Shown: positions 14,962 through 24,477 of the stretch, piece after piece | Numbering within the stretch: position 1 is the first letter of the stretch | How the letters are laid out: every line of letters begins with the position of its first letter | Origin: an uncultured Christensenellaceae bacterium | Lineage (GTDB): Bacteria; Bacillota; Clostridia; Christensenellales; Borkfalkiaceae | Length of the DNA: 64,000 bases | Reading direction: 5' to 3' | Assembly (NCBI GenBank): GCA_910589015.1 | Contig: CAJUSA010000003.1 | Coordinates: 124,001 to 188,000, forward strand | Made by a program: the position numbers and the translations under genes | The notes under the pieces: model-generated | Databases searched by the model: none | What the model was told of the DNA's origin: nothing | What the model saw: only the letters and a program-made list of their open reading frames with translations

Positions 14962-15856
14962 CGTCGAGGAAAGCTGCCGCGCCGACGTGTTCGTGAGCGA
15001 GCAGACGGGGTTGACGCGTTCGCGTGCGAAAAAGCTGTTCGAAGAGGGGCATGTACGCGCCGACGGCATTGTGCTCAAAGCGGGCGCGGCGCTCAGAGCG
15101 GGCACGGCGGTTACGGTGGAAATCCCCGACCCCAAACCCGTAGCGGCGCAGGCGGAAGACATCGCATTGCAGATTGTGTACGAGGACGACGATTTTGCCG
15201 TTATAAACAAGCCGCAGGGCATGGTGGTACATGCGGGCGCGGGGCACGAAAGCGGCACGCTCGTCAACGCCTGTTTGTACCGGCTCAAAAGTCTGAGCGG
15301 GATCGGCGGCGTTCTGCGCCCCGGGATCGTGCACCGTCTCGATAAAGATACTTCGGGGCTCATTCTCATTGCGAAGAACGACGCGGCGCATCTGTCGCTT
15401 TCCGAACAGATCCGCGTCAAGTCCTGTTCGCGCGAATATCTCGCCCTGCTCGAAGGGGTGGTTAAAGCCGACGGCGGCACGATCGACGAGCCGCTCGGCA
15501 GGGATCGTAACGACCGGCTGAAATACGCCGTCGTCGCGCGCGGCGAAGGACGCGACGCCGTGACCGATTATTTTGTGGAAGAGCGCTTCCGCGCCAACAC
15601 CCTCGTGCGGTTCAAGCTGCACACGGGCAGAACGCACCAGATCCGCGTGCATGCGAAGTTCATGGGGCACCCCGTTGTCGGCGATCCGCTTTACGGCTAT
15701 AAAAAACAGCGGTTCGGTTCCGAAGGGCAGTTTCTGCACGCTTTTCGCATCGGGCTCGATCATCCGCGCACGGGCGAAAGGCTGACGTTTTCCGCGCCGC
15801 CGCCCGAACGGTTTGCGCACGTTCTCGAAATTTTAAGGAAGGAAAACAAATCATGA
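14942..15856 (+). CDS. rluD: RluD-type rRNA pseudouridine synthase
   Basis: Isomerises uridines in 23S rRNA. N-terminal S4 RNA-binding domain (residues ~1-75, including TRSRAKKLFEEGHVRADG) followed by the catalytic domain with HRLDKDTSGL, whose Asp134 is the catalytic residue, and the RTHQIRVHAKFMGHPVVGDPLYG motif. At 304 residues, length is typical. In Bacillus the orthologous position (after lspA, before pyrR) is occupied by ylyB. Exact target uridines cannot be deduced. Confidence 0.92.
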   Translation: MTVKRFDVEESCRADVFVSEQTGLTRSRAKKLFEEGHVRADGIVLKAGAALRAGTAVTVEIPDPKPVAAQAEDIALQIVYEDDDFAVINKPQGMVVHAGAGHESGTLVNACLYRLKSLSGIGGVLRPGIVHRLDKDTSGLILIAKNDAAHLSLSEQIRVKSCSREYLALLEGVVKADGGTIDEPLGRDRNDRLKYAVVARGEGRDAVTDYFVEERFRANTLVRFKLHTGRTHQIRVHAKFMGHPVVGDPLYGYKKQRFGSEGQFLHAFRIGLDHPRTGERLTFSAPPPERFAHVLEILRKENKS

Positions 15857-16374
15857 CCGTGTTGGAAGAAATCGAGCTGCGCCGCATGATCCGCCGCCTT
15901 GCCATGCAAGCCGTGGAATGCGCGGGCGGAACGGAAAATCTCGCGCTTGTGGGGATCCGTACGCGGGGCGTCGTTCTCGCTAAGAGGCTGCAACAGGAAA
16001 TATTTGCCGCCGAGGGGGTGAGCGTGCCGCTCGGCATTCTCGATATCGCGCTTTACCGCGATGATTTGTTGACGGGCGGGTGCGACGCCGTGTTCAAGGG
16101 CAGCGAAATTTCCTTTCCGTTAGAGGGCAAAACGGTGATTTTGTGCGACGACGTTTTGTATACGGGCAGAACGGTGCGCGCCGCGCTTGCCGCCTTGGCG
16201 GGCGTGGGACGGGCGGACCGCGTGAAACTCTTTTGCCTCATCGACAGAGGGCATCGGGAACTGCCGTTCCGCGCGGAAGGCGTGGGCAAAAGCGTGCCGA
16301 GCGGGAAAAATGAGAAAATCGTTGTGCATTTTCGGGAAACGGACGGCGAAGATTGCGTGCTTTTGTTAAAATAA
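15853..16374 (+). CDS. pyrR: Bifunctional pyrimidine regulator / uracil phosphoribosyltransferase PyrR
   Basis: RNA-binding attenuator of pyr operons with some UPRTase activity, 173 residues. The PRPP loop VILCDDVLYTGRTVRAAL and the N-terminal IRTRGV segment are diagnostic. Position after lspA-rluD is the conserved Firmicutes arrangement, but the pyr biosynthetic genes that usually follow are absent, so PyrR must act on targets elsewhere. No PyrR attenuator was seen in its own leader. Overlaps the previous gene by four bases. Confidence 0.95.
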   Translation: MTVLEEIELRRMIRRLAMQAVECAGGTENLALVGIRTRGVVLAKRLQQEIFAAEGVSVPLGILDIALYRDDLLTGGCDAVFKGSEISFPLEGKTVILCDDVLYTGRTVRAALAALAGVGRADRVKLFCLIDRGHRELPFRAEGVGKSVPSGKNEKIVVHFRETDGEDCVLLLK

Positions 16375-16377
16375 TGC

Positions 16378-16406
16378 TTGCAAAATCGCAATCGGTTTGA
16401 TATAAT
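16378..16406 (+). promoter_or_regulatory. Promoter of the small membrane protein gene
   Basis: TTGCAA at 16378-16383, 17-bp spacer, TATAAT at 16401-16406, immediately after the pyrR stop. Confidence 0.75.
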
Positions 16407-16447
16407 AATGCAGGAAAACGAAAAGAAAACAAAAAGGAGTAACTCTT

Positions 16448-16786
16448 ATGGCAAAGAAAAAGCAAAACAAGCAGAGAAGAGAGCGCACTTACGACGTCGT
16501 CAACCTGTGCGCATGTATTGCGCTGTTCATTACGGCGTTCTTGTTTTTAACGCGTTGGATCATCAGTTTGTTTGACTTTGCTGCGTTAAACAGCATTGTA
16601 AGCATTCTCGATTTGGTTGCGCAAATTGCGTTGCTCGTGGCAATTGCGTTTCCCGCTTACCGTCATGTGCGCGGTTGCACGAATAACCGCAGAGCGTGGA
16701 AAACCTGTTATTGGATCGCACTTGTCGTTTATATCCTTGTCGTGTTCCTCGGTTTCGGTTTCGGGATCACGGGTTTCAAATTTTAA
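16448..16786 (+). CDS. Small integral membrane protein, unknown function
   Basis: A 112-residue protein with a very basic N-terminus (KKKQNKQRRER) and three hydrophobic segments (residues ~19-40, 52-70, 90-110). SD AAAGGAG precedes the ATG. It has its own promoter and terminator and therefore is a monocistronic unit between pyrR and der. No family recognised. Confidence 0.75.
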   Translation: MAKKKQNKQRRERTYDVVNLCACIALFITAFLFLTRWIISLFDFAALNSIVSILDLVAQIALLVAIAFPAYRHVRGCTNNRRAWKTCYWIALVVYILVVFLGFGFGITGFKF

Positions 16787-16790
16787 CGGT

Positions 16791-16816
16791 GAAAGCGGCT
16801 TTTACAGTCGCTTTTT
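16791..16816 (+). terminator. Weak terminator after the small membrane protein
   Basis: GAAAGCG/CGCTTTTTC hairpin with an 11-base loop and a short T-run; AT-rich stem, so moderate strength. Confidence 0.5.
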
Positions 16817-16855
16817 CTTATTGTAAGGCAAGGCGCAGTCGCGCGAGGTGTAAAT

Positions 16856-18163
16856 ATGTTACCCATTGTAGCTATCGTGGGGCGCCCCAACGTGGGCAAG
16901 AGTACTTTTTTCAATAAAGTCGCAGGGCGGAAGATTTCCATTACGGAAAACCGCCCCGGCGTCACGCGCGACCGCGTTACGGCGCAGGCGGAATGGCAGG
17001 GCAAGCCGTTTACGCTTGTCGATACGGGCGGCATCGAACTCAAAAGCGACGACGTTTTATGGCGGCAGATCGCCGCGCAGGCGAAAATCGCCGTTGAAAC
17101 GGCGGACGTCATTTTGTTTATGACCGACGTGCGCGAGGGGATCACCTCGTCCGATTACGACGTGGCGGATTTTCTGCGCCGCAGCGGTAAAAACGTCGTG
17201 CTCGTCGTCAATAAGTTAGACGATTATTCGCCCGATAAGCTCTTCGAGTTCTATTCGCTCGGGCTGGGCGAACCCTTCGGGGTCTCTTCCGAACATTCGC
17301 GCGGCATCGGCGACGTGCTCGATAAGGCGGTGGAACTCTTTCCGCGCAACGAAGCGGTCGAGGATGCTTCGCTCAAAATCGCTGTTGTGGGGAAACCCAA
17401 CGCGGGGAAAAGTTCGCTCGTCAACAAACTTCTGGGGCAGGAACGCTCGATCGTCACCCCGATCGCGGGCACGACGCGCGACGCGATCGACACCCGTTTT
17501 ACGCGCGGCGAAAAAGAGTATACCATTATCGATACGGCGGGTATCCGCCGCAAACGTTCGGTCGAGGACGACGTGGAATATTATTCGGTTCTGCGCGCGT
17601 TCGACGCCGTGCGCCGCGCCGACGTCGTATTGCTTGTCGTCGACAGTCAGCAGGGACTGACCGAGCAGGACGTCAAGATCATCGGTTACGTCCATGAACA
17701 GGGCAAGCCCTCGGTCGTCGTCATGAATAAATGGGATCTGATCGAAAAGGATACCCATACCATGAAAACGTTCGAGGATAAGCTCAAAGAAGACCTCAAA
17801 TTCATGGATTATTTCAAATCGGTTTATATTTCCGCCATGACGGGGCAGCGCGTGGAAAAAATCCTTTCGGCTGCCGAAGAGGTGTACGAGCATGCAGGGT
17901 TCCGCGTGCAGACGGGCGTGCTCAACGACGTGCTTTCCGACGCCGTGCGCATTTCCGAACCGCCTTCGTATTTAGGGCGGCGGCTCAAACTCTATTACGC
18001 GGCGCAGGTGAGCGTGTATCCGCCCGCGTTCGCGTTGCAGGTCAACGACGAAACGCTCATGCACTTTTCCTATGAACGGTATCTCGAAAACGCGATCCGC
18101 AAGGCATTCGATTTTTCGGGCACGCCGATCCGGATTTTCGTAAGAAGCAAAAAGGACGAGTAA
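16856..18163 (+). CDS. der: Ribosome-assembly GTPase Der (EngA)
   Basis: Essential double GTPase for 50S maturation, 435 residues. Two complete G domains: the first with GRPNVGKST (residues ~8), DTGG and NKLD; the second with GKPNAGKSS (~residue 177), DTAGIRRK and NKWD. The C-terminal KH-like domain follows. Preceded by GAGGTG. It is followed by plsY after one base, the typical der-plsY-(gpsA) arrangement of Firmicutes, although gpsA is missing here. Confidence 0.97.
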   Translation: MLPIVAIVGRPNVGKSTFFNKVAGRKISITENRPGVTRDRVTAQAEWQGKPFTLVDTGGIELKSDDVLWRQIAAQAKIAVETADVILFMTDVREGITSSDYDVADFLRRSGKNVVLVVNKLDDYSPDKLFEFYSLGLGEPFGVSSEHSRGIGDVLDKAVELFPRNEAVEDASLKIAVVGKPNAGKSSLVNKLLGQERSIVTPIAGTTRDAIDTRFTRGEKEYTIIDTAGIRRKRSVEDDVEYYSVLRAFDAVRRADVVLLVVDSQQGLTEQDVKIIGYVHEQGKPSVVVMNKWDLIEKDTHTMKTFEDKLKEDLKFMDYFKSVYISAMTGQRVEKILSAAEEVYEHAGFRVQTGVLNDVLSDAVRISEPPSYLGRRLKLYYAAQVSVYPPAFALQVNDETLMHFSYERYLENAIRKAFDFSGTPIRIFVRSKKDE

Positions 18164-18164
18164 C

Positions 18165-18902
18165 GTGGAACTGACTTTTTCCCGGCTTTGGTACTGGCTT
18201 TTGTTGATCGCCGTCGTCTGCTATTTTATCGGTTGTTTCAACTTCGCCGTGATCATCGCCAAAACTAAAAAGAAAGACGTGCACAAAATCGGCAGCGGCA
18301 ACCCCGGCACCATGAACGTCAGCCGCGAATTCGGGCTGAAAGTGGGGCTTTTGAATTTTCTGCTCGACGCCTGCAAGGGCGGCGTGCCCGCGCTTGTTTG
18401 CTTTTTTTTGTTCAAGGGATATTATTTTGCGGGAACGCAGGTGGCGGTTTCCGATTTTATCCGCTATTTTTGCGGCGTGTTCGTCATCATCGGGCATATC
18501 TATCCCGTTACGATGAAGTTTAAGGGCGGAAAGGGCATTGCCTCGACGCTCGGGCTGTTCTGGTTCTGCCTTTCGTGCGAAACACCGTGGAATATCCTGT
18601 TCGGGCTTTTGTTCCTCGTGTTCGTCGTGTTGCTCTATATCGGGCTGACCGAATGGGGCTCGATGGGTTCGCTGTTGGGTGTTTCGGGATTTTCGGTATG
18701 GCAGGGGCTGATCTTCTTTTTGCGGTACGAAAGCGTGATCGGGAACGGCTGGGTGATCGGCATGTTTATGCTGTTGCTTGCGCTGAACTTCCTCACCTGG
18801 TTCGCGCACCGCAAAAACCTCGTGCGCCTTTATGCGGGCGAAGAGCACCGCACTTCCATTCGCAAGCTCAAAAAGGGCAAACGCGGCATGAATAATATGT
18901 AA
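18165..18902 (+). CDS. plsY: Acyl-phosphate:glycerol-3-phosphate acyltransferase
   Basis: First acylation of glycerol-3-phosphate in phospholipid synthesis, using acyl-phosphate. Membrane protein of 245 residues with the three PlsY signature loops: GSGNPGTMNV near residue 44, GHIYPVTMKFKGGKGIAST near residue 110, and HRKNLVRL near the end. The start is GTG at 18165 preceded by AAAGGACGAG. Longer than the usual ~200 residues because of extended loops between helices. Confidence 0.94.
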   Translation: MELTFSRLWYWLLLIAVVCYFIGCFNFAVIIAKTKKKDVHKIGSGNPGTMNVSREFGLKVGLLNFLLDACKGGVPALVCFFLFKGYYFAGTQVAVSDFIRYFCGVFVIIGHIYPVTMKFKGGKGIASTLGLFWFCLSCETPWNILFGLLFLVFVVLLYIGLTEWGSMGSLLGVSGFSVWQGLIFFLRYESVIGNGWVIGMFMLLLALNFLTWFAHRKNLVRLYAGEEHRTSIRKLKKGKRGMNNM

Positions 18903-18913
18903 AATCCGATTGA

Positions 18914-18949
18914 AAAAGCCGCCTGCGGTATGCACTGCAGGCGGCTTTT
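18914..18949. terminator. Bidirectional terminator between plsY and gpmI
   Basis: 13-bp stem AAAAGCCGCCTGC/GCAGGCGGCTTTT with a 10-base loop, with A-run left and T-run right. It serves the convergent plsY and gpmI genes. Confidence 0.9.
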
Positions 18950-18967
18950 CGTTGATCGGAAAAGCAA

Positions 18968-20518
18968 TTATTTGATCAGGCTCTTTCCCGTCATTTCTTC
19001 GGGAACGGGCACGCCCATGACCGTTAACAGGGTGGGGGCGAGGTCGGCGAGAATGCCGTCCGTGCGCAGTGTAGCGTTCTTGTATTGTTCCGAAATCAGC
19101 ACGACGGGCACGGGGTTGGTGGTGTGCGCCGTAAAGGGCGAACCGTCGGTTTCGAGCATTTTATCGGCGTTGCCGTGGTCGGCGGTCAAAAGCGCGCTGC
19201 CGCCCATGCTCAGGATCTGGTCGACGACGCGCTGCACGCATTCGTCCACCGTGTGCACGGCTTTCACCGCGGCGGGGATCACGCCCGTATGCCCCACCAT
19301 GTCGCAGTTGGCGAAGTTCAGAATCATCACGTCGTATTCGCCCGTTTTGAGTTCTTCGATCACGCGGTCGGTCACTTCGTAAGCCGACATTTCGGGTTGA
19401 AGGTCGTAGGTCGCGACCTTGGGCGAATTGATGAGCACGCGCGTTTCGCCCTCGTTGGGCTGTTCTACGCCGCCGTTGAAGAAGAAGGTGACGTGCGCGT
19501 ATTTCTCGGTTTCGGCGATGCGCAGTTGCTTTTTGCCGAGTTTGGCAAGATATTCGCCCAACGTATTGTTGAGGCTCTGTTTGGGGAAGGCGATCTCAAC
19601 GTGTTCGAATGCGGCGTCGTACACGGTAAAGCACACATAAACGGGCGCAAGGTAACCCGTTTTGCGCTCGAACGCCGTACCTTTGGGAACGACGAACTGT
19701 TCCTGCGTAAACGCACGCGTGATCTCGCGGGCGCGGTCGGGGCGGAAGTTGAAAAAGACGACGCTGTCGTTTTGCTTGATGAGGGCTACGGGCTTGCCGT
19801 GCTCGGTGATATTGGTGGGCAGGATAAATTCGTCGGTGACGCCTGCGGCATAAGAATCTTCGAGCGCTTTCACGGGGTCTTCCGCTTGCACGCCGTTGCC
19901 GATTGTGAGCATATCGTAAGCCTTTTCCACGCGGTCCCAGTTGTTATCGCGATCCATGGCGTAATATCTGCCCGCGAGCGAGGCGATCTTGCCGTAACCG
20001 AGTTTTTTCATCTCGTTTTGCAATTCTTTGACAAATCCCGCGCCCGAGGTGGGGGAAACGTCGCGCCCGTCCATGAAGCCGTGCACATAGCACTCTTTCA
20101 CACCGCGTTCTTTCGCCATTTTCAGAAGGGCGAACAGGTGGGTGATATGGGAATGCACTCCGCCGTCGGAAAGCAATCCGAAAAGGTGTAAGTTCTTATG
20201 ATTTTTGACGGCGTTGTCCATCGCCGCAAGCAGGGCGGGATTGGTAAAAAAGTCGCCGTCGCCGATGGCTTTCGTGATCTTGGTCAGATCCTGATAAACA
20301 ATGCGCCCCGCGCCCATATTGAGGTGCCCGACTTCGGAATTGCCCATCTGTCCGTCGGGCAGTCCGACCGAAAGCCCGCTTGCGCCGAGCGTGGCGGAAG
20401 GGTAGTTCTTTTGCAGGGCGGCAACGTTTTTGCTGCCGTCCATTGAAATGGCGTTTCCTTTTTGTTCGGCGTTTAATCCGTAGCCGTCCATAATAATGAT
20501 TGCGTAAGGAGTTTTCAT
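18968..20518 (-). CDS. gpmI: 2,3-bisphosphoglycerate-independent phosphoglycerate mutase
   Basis: Interconverts 3- and 2-phosphoglycerate in glycolysis using two Mn2+ ions. At 516 residues it has the expected length of the iPGM family. The phospho-acceptor Ser lies in MGNSEVGHLNMGAGR near residue 60. Metal ligands are in MDGYGLN, DGRD, HGNADK and AHTTNPVP. Start taken at the ATG complementary to 20516-20518, preceded on the minus strand by AGAGG; the longer upstream frame lacks an SD and contains the promoter. Monocistronic. Confidence 0.96.
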   Translation of the reverse strand: MKTPYAIIIMDGYGLNAEQKGNAISMDGSKNVAALQKNYPSATLGASGLSVGLPDGQMGNSEVGHLNMGAGRIVYQDLTKITKAIGDGDFFTNPALLAAMDNAVKNHKNLHLFGLLSDGGVHSHITHLFALLKMAKERGVKECYVHGFMDGRDVSPTSGAGFVKELQNEMKKLGYGKIASLAGRYYAMDRDNNWDRVEKAYDMLTIGNGVQAEDPVKALEDSYAAGVTDEFILPTNITEHGKPVALIKQNDSVVFFNFRPDRAREITRAFTQEQFVVPKGTAFERKTGYLAPVYVCFTVYDAAFEHVEIAFPKQSLNNTLGEYLAKLGKKQLRIAETEKYAHVTFFFNGGVEQPNEGETRVLINSPKVATYDLQPEMSAYEVTDRVIEELKTGEYDVMILNFANCDMVGHTGVIPAAVKAVHTVDECVQRVVDQILSMGGSALLTADHGNADKMLETDGSPFTAHTTNPVPVVLISEQYKNATLRTDGILADLAPTLLTVMGVPVPEEMTGKSLIK

Positions 20519-20546
20519 AAATACCTCTTTGATTTTGATCGTATCT

Positions 20547-20575
20547 ATTATAAATTTTTTTATCGGATTTTGCAA
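20547..20575 (-). promoter_or_regulatory. gpmI promoter
   Basis: On the minus strand: -35 TTGCAA (20570-20575), 17-bp spacer, -10 TATAAT (20547-20552), about 30 bases from the start codon. Confidence 0.75.
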
Positions 20576-20652
20576 GCTATCGCGCGGAATTTTTGAAAAA
20601 TCAAGCAAAATCGGCGCGAAAAATTTTACGCCCGCAAATTACGTTCAAACAG

Positions 20653-20681
20653 TTGCAATTTTTTTTATTTTACGTTACACT
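20653..20681 (+). promoter_or_regulatory. Possible promoter of the alpha-galactosidase operon
   Basis: TTGCAA at 20653-20658, 17-bp spacer, TACACT at 20676-20681, then GGGGAAAGGA as the ribosome binding site. The -10 box is only a partial match. No operator was recognised. Confidence 0.5.
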
Positions 20682-20707
20682 ATTCGGCGGGGGAAAGGAT
20701 ATTATTT

Positions 20708-22879
20708 ATGATTTGTTTTAACGAAAAAAACAAGACGTTTCATCTCACGGGCAAGCGCTTTTCGTATATCTTTTATGTCAACGCAGCGGGCTTTTTGCAG
20801 AACGTGCATTACGGCGCCAAGGTGGAAGAGGGCGATATCGCCTATCTGATCGCGCACCGCGCCAAATCGCACGCGCCTAATCCCGATAGTATGAATTGCG
20901 ATATGGCGCTCAATGAAATGCCTTCGGAATTTTCTCCTTACGGGCGCGGCGACTACCGCGAACCGACGGCGATCGTTCTTCGTCGGGACGGCGCGCGCAT
21001 GAGTCGTTTGCGTTATGTTTCGCATAAGATCTTCGACGGCGTACCCGAAGTAAAGGGTATGCCGCACGCGCGCGGCGGCGGGCGCACGCTTGCCGTGACG
21101 CTGAAAGACGACTGTTCCTCGCTCGAAACAATCCTTCATTATACGGTGTGGGACGAGAGCGACGTGCTCGTGCGTAACGCCGAATACGTCAACGCGGGCA
21201 AGGAAAGCGTCGTGCTCGAAAAGGCTTATTCCTTCTGCTGCGATCTGCCCGAGGGCGATTATTCGCTTTTGCGGTTGTGGGGGCACTGGGCGCGGGAACG
21301 TTATCCCGAAACCGTGCCGCTCGGGCACGGGGTCACGCGGTTGCAATCGCTTAGGGGCGCGTCGTCGCATCAGATGAATCCGTTTACGGCGCTGCTTGCA
21401 AAAGATTGCGCCGAAGAGCACGGCGAATGTTACGGCGTGCAACTTATTTACAGCGGATCGTTTGCGCTCACCGCCGAAAAGTCGCCCGTCGATACCGTGC
21501 GCTTACAGGGCGGCATTCAGGATATCGGTTTCAGCATGCAGCTCGGCGGCGGCGAAACCTTTGTCACGCCGCAGGCGATGCTCACCTATTCGGACGAGGG
21601 CACGGGGGGCATGTCGCGCAGTATCCACGATTTTATCCGCGAACAGATCGTTCGCCCCGATTGCGTCTATCGGCGCCGTCCCATACTCGTAAACAACTGG
21701 GAAGCGACTTACTTCGATTTCGACAACGAAAAATTATTCGCCATCATCGACGAAGCGGCGCGGCTTGGGATCGATACCTTCGTGCTCGACGACGGCTGGT
21801 TCGGCAAGCGGAACGACGATCGTTCGGGTCTGGGCGACTGGTTCGTAAACGAGAACAAACTGCAAGGCGGTTTGAAAACGGTCATCGACCGTTGTAAGAA
21901 GAACGGGCTGAAATTCGGGCTGTGGTTCGAACCCGAGATGATTTCCGAGGACAGCGATCTTTACCGCGCGCACCCCGATTTGGCGATCAAAAAAGAGGGC
22001 GTCAAACCCGTTTGCGGCAGACATCAGCTTGTGCTCGATTTTACGCGCAAAGAGATCGTCGATCATGTTTTCGGGGTAGTGAGCAAGGTATTGCGCGAAA
22101 ACGATATCTCTTACGTCAAGTGGGATATGAACCGCAATATCACCGAGGTATATTCCGCGGCGTTGCCGCCCGAAAAGCAGGGCGAGTTTATGCATCGTTA
22201 CATATTGGGCGTATATGATTTGGCGGAGCGGCTGACGGCGGCGTTCCCGCACGTCTTTTTCGAAGGGTGCGCGGGCGGCGGCGGAAGATTCGACGCCGGA
22301 TCGCTCTACTACTTCCCGCAGTTCTGGACGAGCGACGACACCGACGCTTACGAGCGCACGAAAATACAGTGGGGCACCTCGTATGCCTATCCGCTGAGCG
22401 CGATGAGCTGTCACGTTTCCGTCTGCCCCAATCACCAGACGCAGCGCAGTACGCCTTTCGAAACGCGCGGGGTGATCGCGTCGCTCGGGGCAACGGGCTA
22501 TGAACTCGATTTGTCGAAAATGTCGCAAGAGGATAAGGAAAAGACGAAAGCGCAGATCGCCGCGTACAAAGAGATCGACGAGCTTGTGCTCAAAGGCGAT
22601 CTCTACCGCCTGAGCAATCCGTTCGAAAACAATTATTTCTGCGAAATGCTTGTCAGCAAGGATAAGAATAAAGCCTACGTCGCGGGCGAACGCGCGCACG
22701 GTTGTCCGTGCGATTACGATAAAACTCTTCGCCTGTACGGACTCGACGAAAAGAAAATCTATTTTATCCGCGAACTGGACATAACGGCGAGCGGCAAAGC
22801 GCTTTGTACGGCGGGGCTGAATTTCCCCCGCCTGCCCGACTTCGGCGGCTGGGTATGGCACGTCGAGGAGGTACACTGA
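20708..22879 (+). CDS. Alpha-galactosidase, GH36 family
   Basis: Releases terminal alpha-1,6-galactose from raffinose-type oligosaccharides or galactomannan. At 723 residues it matches bacterial GH36 group I enzymes: N-terminal beta-sandwich, central TIM barrel with DDGWFGKR, nucleophile Asp in KWDMNRN (~residue 473), FEGCAGGGGRFD, and acid/base Asp in TSDDTDA (~residue 543), then a C-terminal beta domain. No signal peptide, so it acts on imported sugar. It is followed one base later by a GH13 gene, forming a galactoside/glucoside catabolic pair. Confidence 0.93.
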   Translation: MICFNEKNKTFHLTGKRFSYIFYVNAAGFLQNVHYGAKVEEGDIAYLIAHRAKSHAPNPDSMNCDMALNEMPSEFSPYGRGDYREPTAIVLRRDGARMSRLRYVSHKIFDGVPEVKGMPHARGGGRTLAVTLKDDCSSLETILHYTVWDESDVLVRNAEYVNAGKESVVLEKAYSFCCDLPEGDYSLLRLWGHWARERYPETVPLGHGVTRLQSLRGASSHQMNPFTALLAKDCAEEHGECYGVQLIYSGSFALTAEKSPVDTVRLQGGIQDIGFSMQLGGGETFVTPQAMLTYSDEGTGGMSRSIHDFIREQIVRPDCVYRRRPILVNNWEATYFDFDNEKLFAIIDEAARLGIDTFVLDDGWFGKRNDDRSGLGDWFVNENKLQGGLKTVIDRCKKNGLKFGLWFEPEMISEDSDLYRAHPDLAIKKEGVKPVCGRHQLVLDFTRKEIVDHVFGVVSKVLRENDISYVKWDMNRNITEVYSAALPPEKQGEFMHRYILGVYDLAERLTAAFPHVFFEGCAGGGGRFDAGSLYYFPQFWTSDDTDAYERTKIQWGTSYAYPLSAMSCHVSVCPNHQTQRSTPFETRGVIASLGATGYELDLSKMSQEDKEKTKAQIAAYKEIDELVLKGDLYRLSNPFENNYFCEMLVSKDKNKAYVAGERAHGCPCDYDKTLRLYGLDEKKIYFIRELDITASGKALCTAGLNFPRLPDFGGWVWHVEEVH

Positions 22880-22880
22880 C

Positions 22881-24464
22881 TTGGAACGGAAACCGTATCT
22901 CGATTGGATCGTCTATCAGATTTACCCGCGCAGCTTTTGCGACGCAAACGGCGACGGCGTGGGCGATTTGAACGGAATCACGCAAAAACTCGATTATCTC
23001 AAAGAGCTGGGCGTAAACGCCGTGTGGCTTTCGCCCTGCTATAAAAGCCCGAATTGCGATAACGGTTACGATATTTCCGATTACCGCGATATCATGGACG
23101 AATTCGGCACGTTAGACGATTGGAAACGCATGATCGGCGAAATGCACGCGCGGGGCATCAAACTGATCATGGATTTTGTCGCCAATCACACTTCGAGCGA
23201 GCACAAATGGTTCAAAGAGGCGCGTTCCTCGCGCGACAATCCTTATCACGATTATTATATCTGGCGCGACAGCGTGCCGAACGATTGGCAGTCGTGTTTT
23301 CTCGGCAGCGCGTGGGAGTATAACCGCCCGACGGGGGAATATTATCTGCATTCGTTTGCAATCGGACAGCCCGATTTGAATTGGGAAAATCCGAAGGTTC
23401 GCGAAGAAATGCGCGCCGTCGTCGATTATTGGGCGGATTTGGGCGTGGACGGATTCCGCTGCGACGTGTTGGATTATATCGCCAAAGATTTTGAAAACGG
23501 CTTGATGAACAACGGCCCCAAAATCCATGAATATATCAAGGAACTGTTCGGGCGCGATAAAGTGAAACGGCTCTTTACCGTGGGCGAGTGTTCGATGGGC
23601 GAAGACAAAATCGCCGATTTCTGCGGCGCGAACCGAGATGAATTGAAATGTATTTTTCAATTCGATCATATCGGATTGGGCAGAACGGGCGATAAGTTCG
23701 AGCGGGCGGAACGCGATATCGACGGATTGCGCAACACGCTTGTAAAATGGCAGTATTTTACCGAACGAAACAATTTGCTCTACACGCTGTTTACCGATAA
23801 TCACGATCAGGCGCATTTTATTTCGCGCGGCGGAGACGACGGAGAAAAACGCTACGAAACCGCGACGATGTACGCCGCCATGTTCTATTTGTTGAAGGGA
23901 ACGCCGTTTCTCTATCAGGGCATCGAATTCGGTACGCCCGATCCGCATTATGACGCGTTAAGTGATTTCAACGACGTGGAAACGTATAACTATTACGACG
24001 CCTATCAAGGCAAACTGAAAAAAGAAGAATTGCTCGCGCGCATCAACTTCGGCAGCCGCGATAACGTGCGCCGTCCGCTGTGTTGGGACAACTCGAAAAA
24101 TTACGGCTTTTCTTCCGCCGATAAAACGTGGATCGCACTGCACAGCCGCGGAGCGGAAGTCAACCTTGCGCAAGACCGAAACAATACGAAATCGGTGTTT
24201 GAATTTTATAAACGGTTGCTTGCTCTGCGCAGCGGCAGCGATGCGGCAAAGTACGGCGTGTTTGAGGACAGAACGCAGGGGAACGGCTATTTTGCCTATA
24301 CGAGAACGTATCAGGGCGAACAGCTGCTCGTCGTTTACAATTTTGAACAGGAAAAAGAAATAACGGGCTTGCCCGACTGTGAATACGTACTCGGCAACGC
24401 TTTGCCGCGTCGGGCGAACGGAAGGTATGGCGCGTTTGAAACGGCGGTTTTCCGCAAAAGGTAA
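22881..24464 (+). CDS. Alpha-glucosidase / oligo-1,6-glucosidase, GH13 family
   Basis: Cytoplasmic GH13 hydrolase of 527 residues. Conserved regions are YQIYPRSF at the start, the DFVANHTS region, GFRCDVLDY with the nucleophile Asp (~residue 195), VGECSMGE with the acid/base Glu (~236) and TDNHDQ (~307). The TTG at 22881 is the start because GGAGG at 22867-22871 is nine bases upstream. Length and motifs fit GH13_31-type enzymes (isomaltose, sucrose or trehalulose). It forms an operon with the GH36 gene and tex downstream. Confidence 0.9.
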   Translation: MERKPYLDWIVYQIYPRSFCDANGDGVGDLNGITQKLDYLKELGVNAVWLSPCYKSPNCDNGYDISDYRDIMDEFGTLDDWKRMIGEMHARGIKLIMDFVANHTSSEHKWFKEARSSRDNPYHDYYIWRDSVPNDWQSCFLGSAWEYNRPTGEYYLHSFAIGQPDLNWENPKVREEMRAVVDYWADLGVDGFRCDVLDYIAKDFENGLMNNGPKIHEYIKELFGRDKVKRLFTVGECSMGEDKIADFCGANRDELKCIFQFDHIGLGRTGDKFERAERDIDGLRNTLVKWQYFTERNNLLYTLFTDNHDQAHFISRGGDDGEKRYETATMYAAMFYLLKGTPFLYQGIEFGTPDPHYDALSDFNDVETYNYYDAYQGKLKKEELLARINFGSRDNVRRPLCWDNSKNYGFSSADKTWIALHSRGAEVNLAQDRNNTKSVFEFYKRLLALRSGSDAAKYGVFEDRTQGNGYFAYTRTYQGEQLLVVYNFEQEKEITGLPDCEYVLGNALPRRANGRYGAFETAVFRKR

Positions 24465-24477
24465 AAGAGGTTAGTTT

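Noticed and set aside
15853..16374. PyrR-type attenuator in the window
   Set aside because: No PyrR-binding loop followed by antiterminator/terminator and no pyr biosynthesis genes were seen.
19085..20191. 368-codon plus-strand frame opposite gpmI
   Set aside because: gpmI on the minus strand is unmistakable; the opposite frame is low-complexity Val/His/Arg/Phe-rich.
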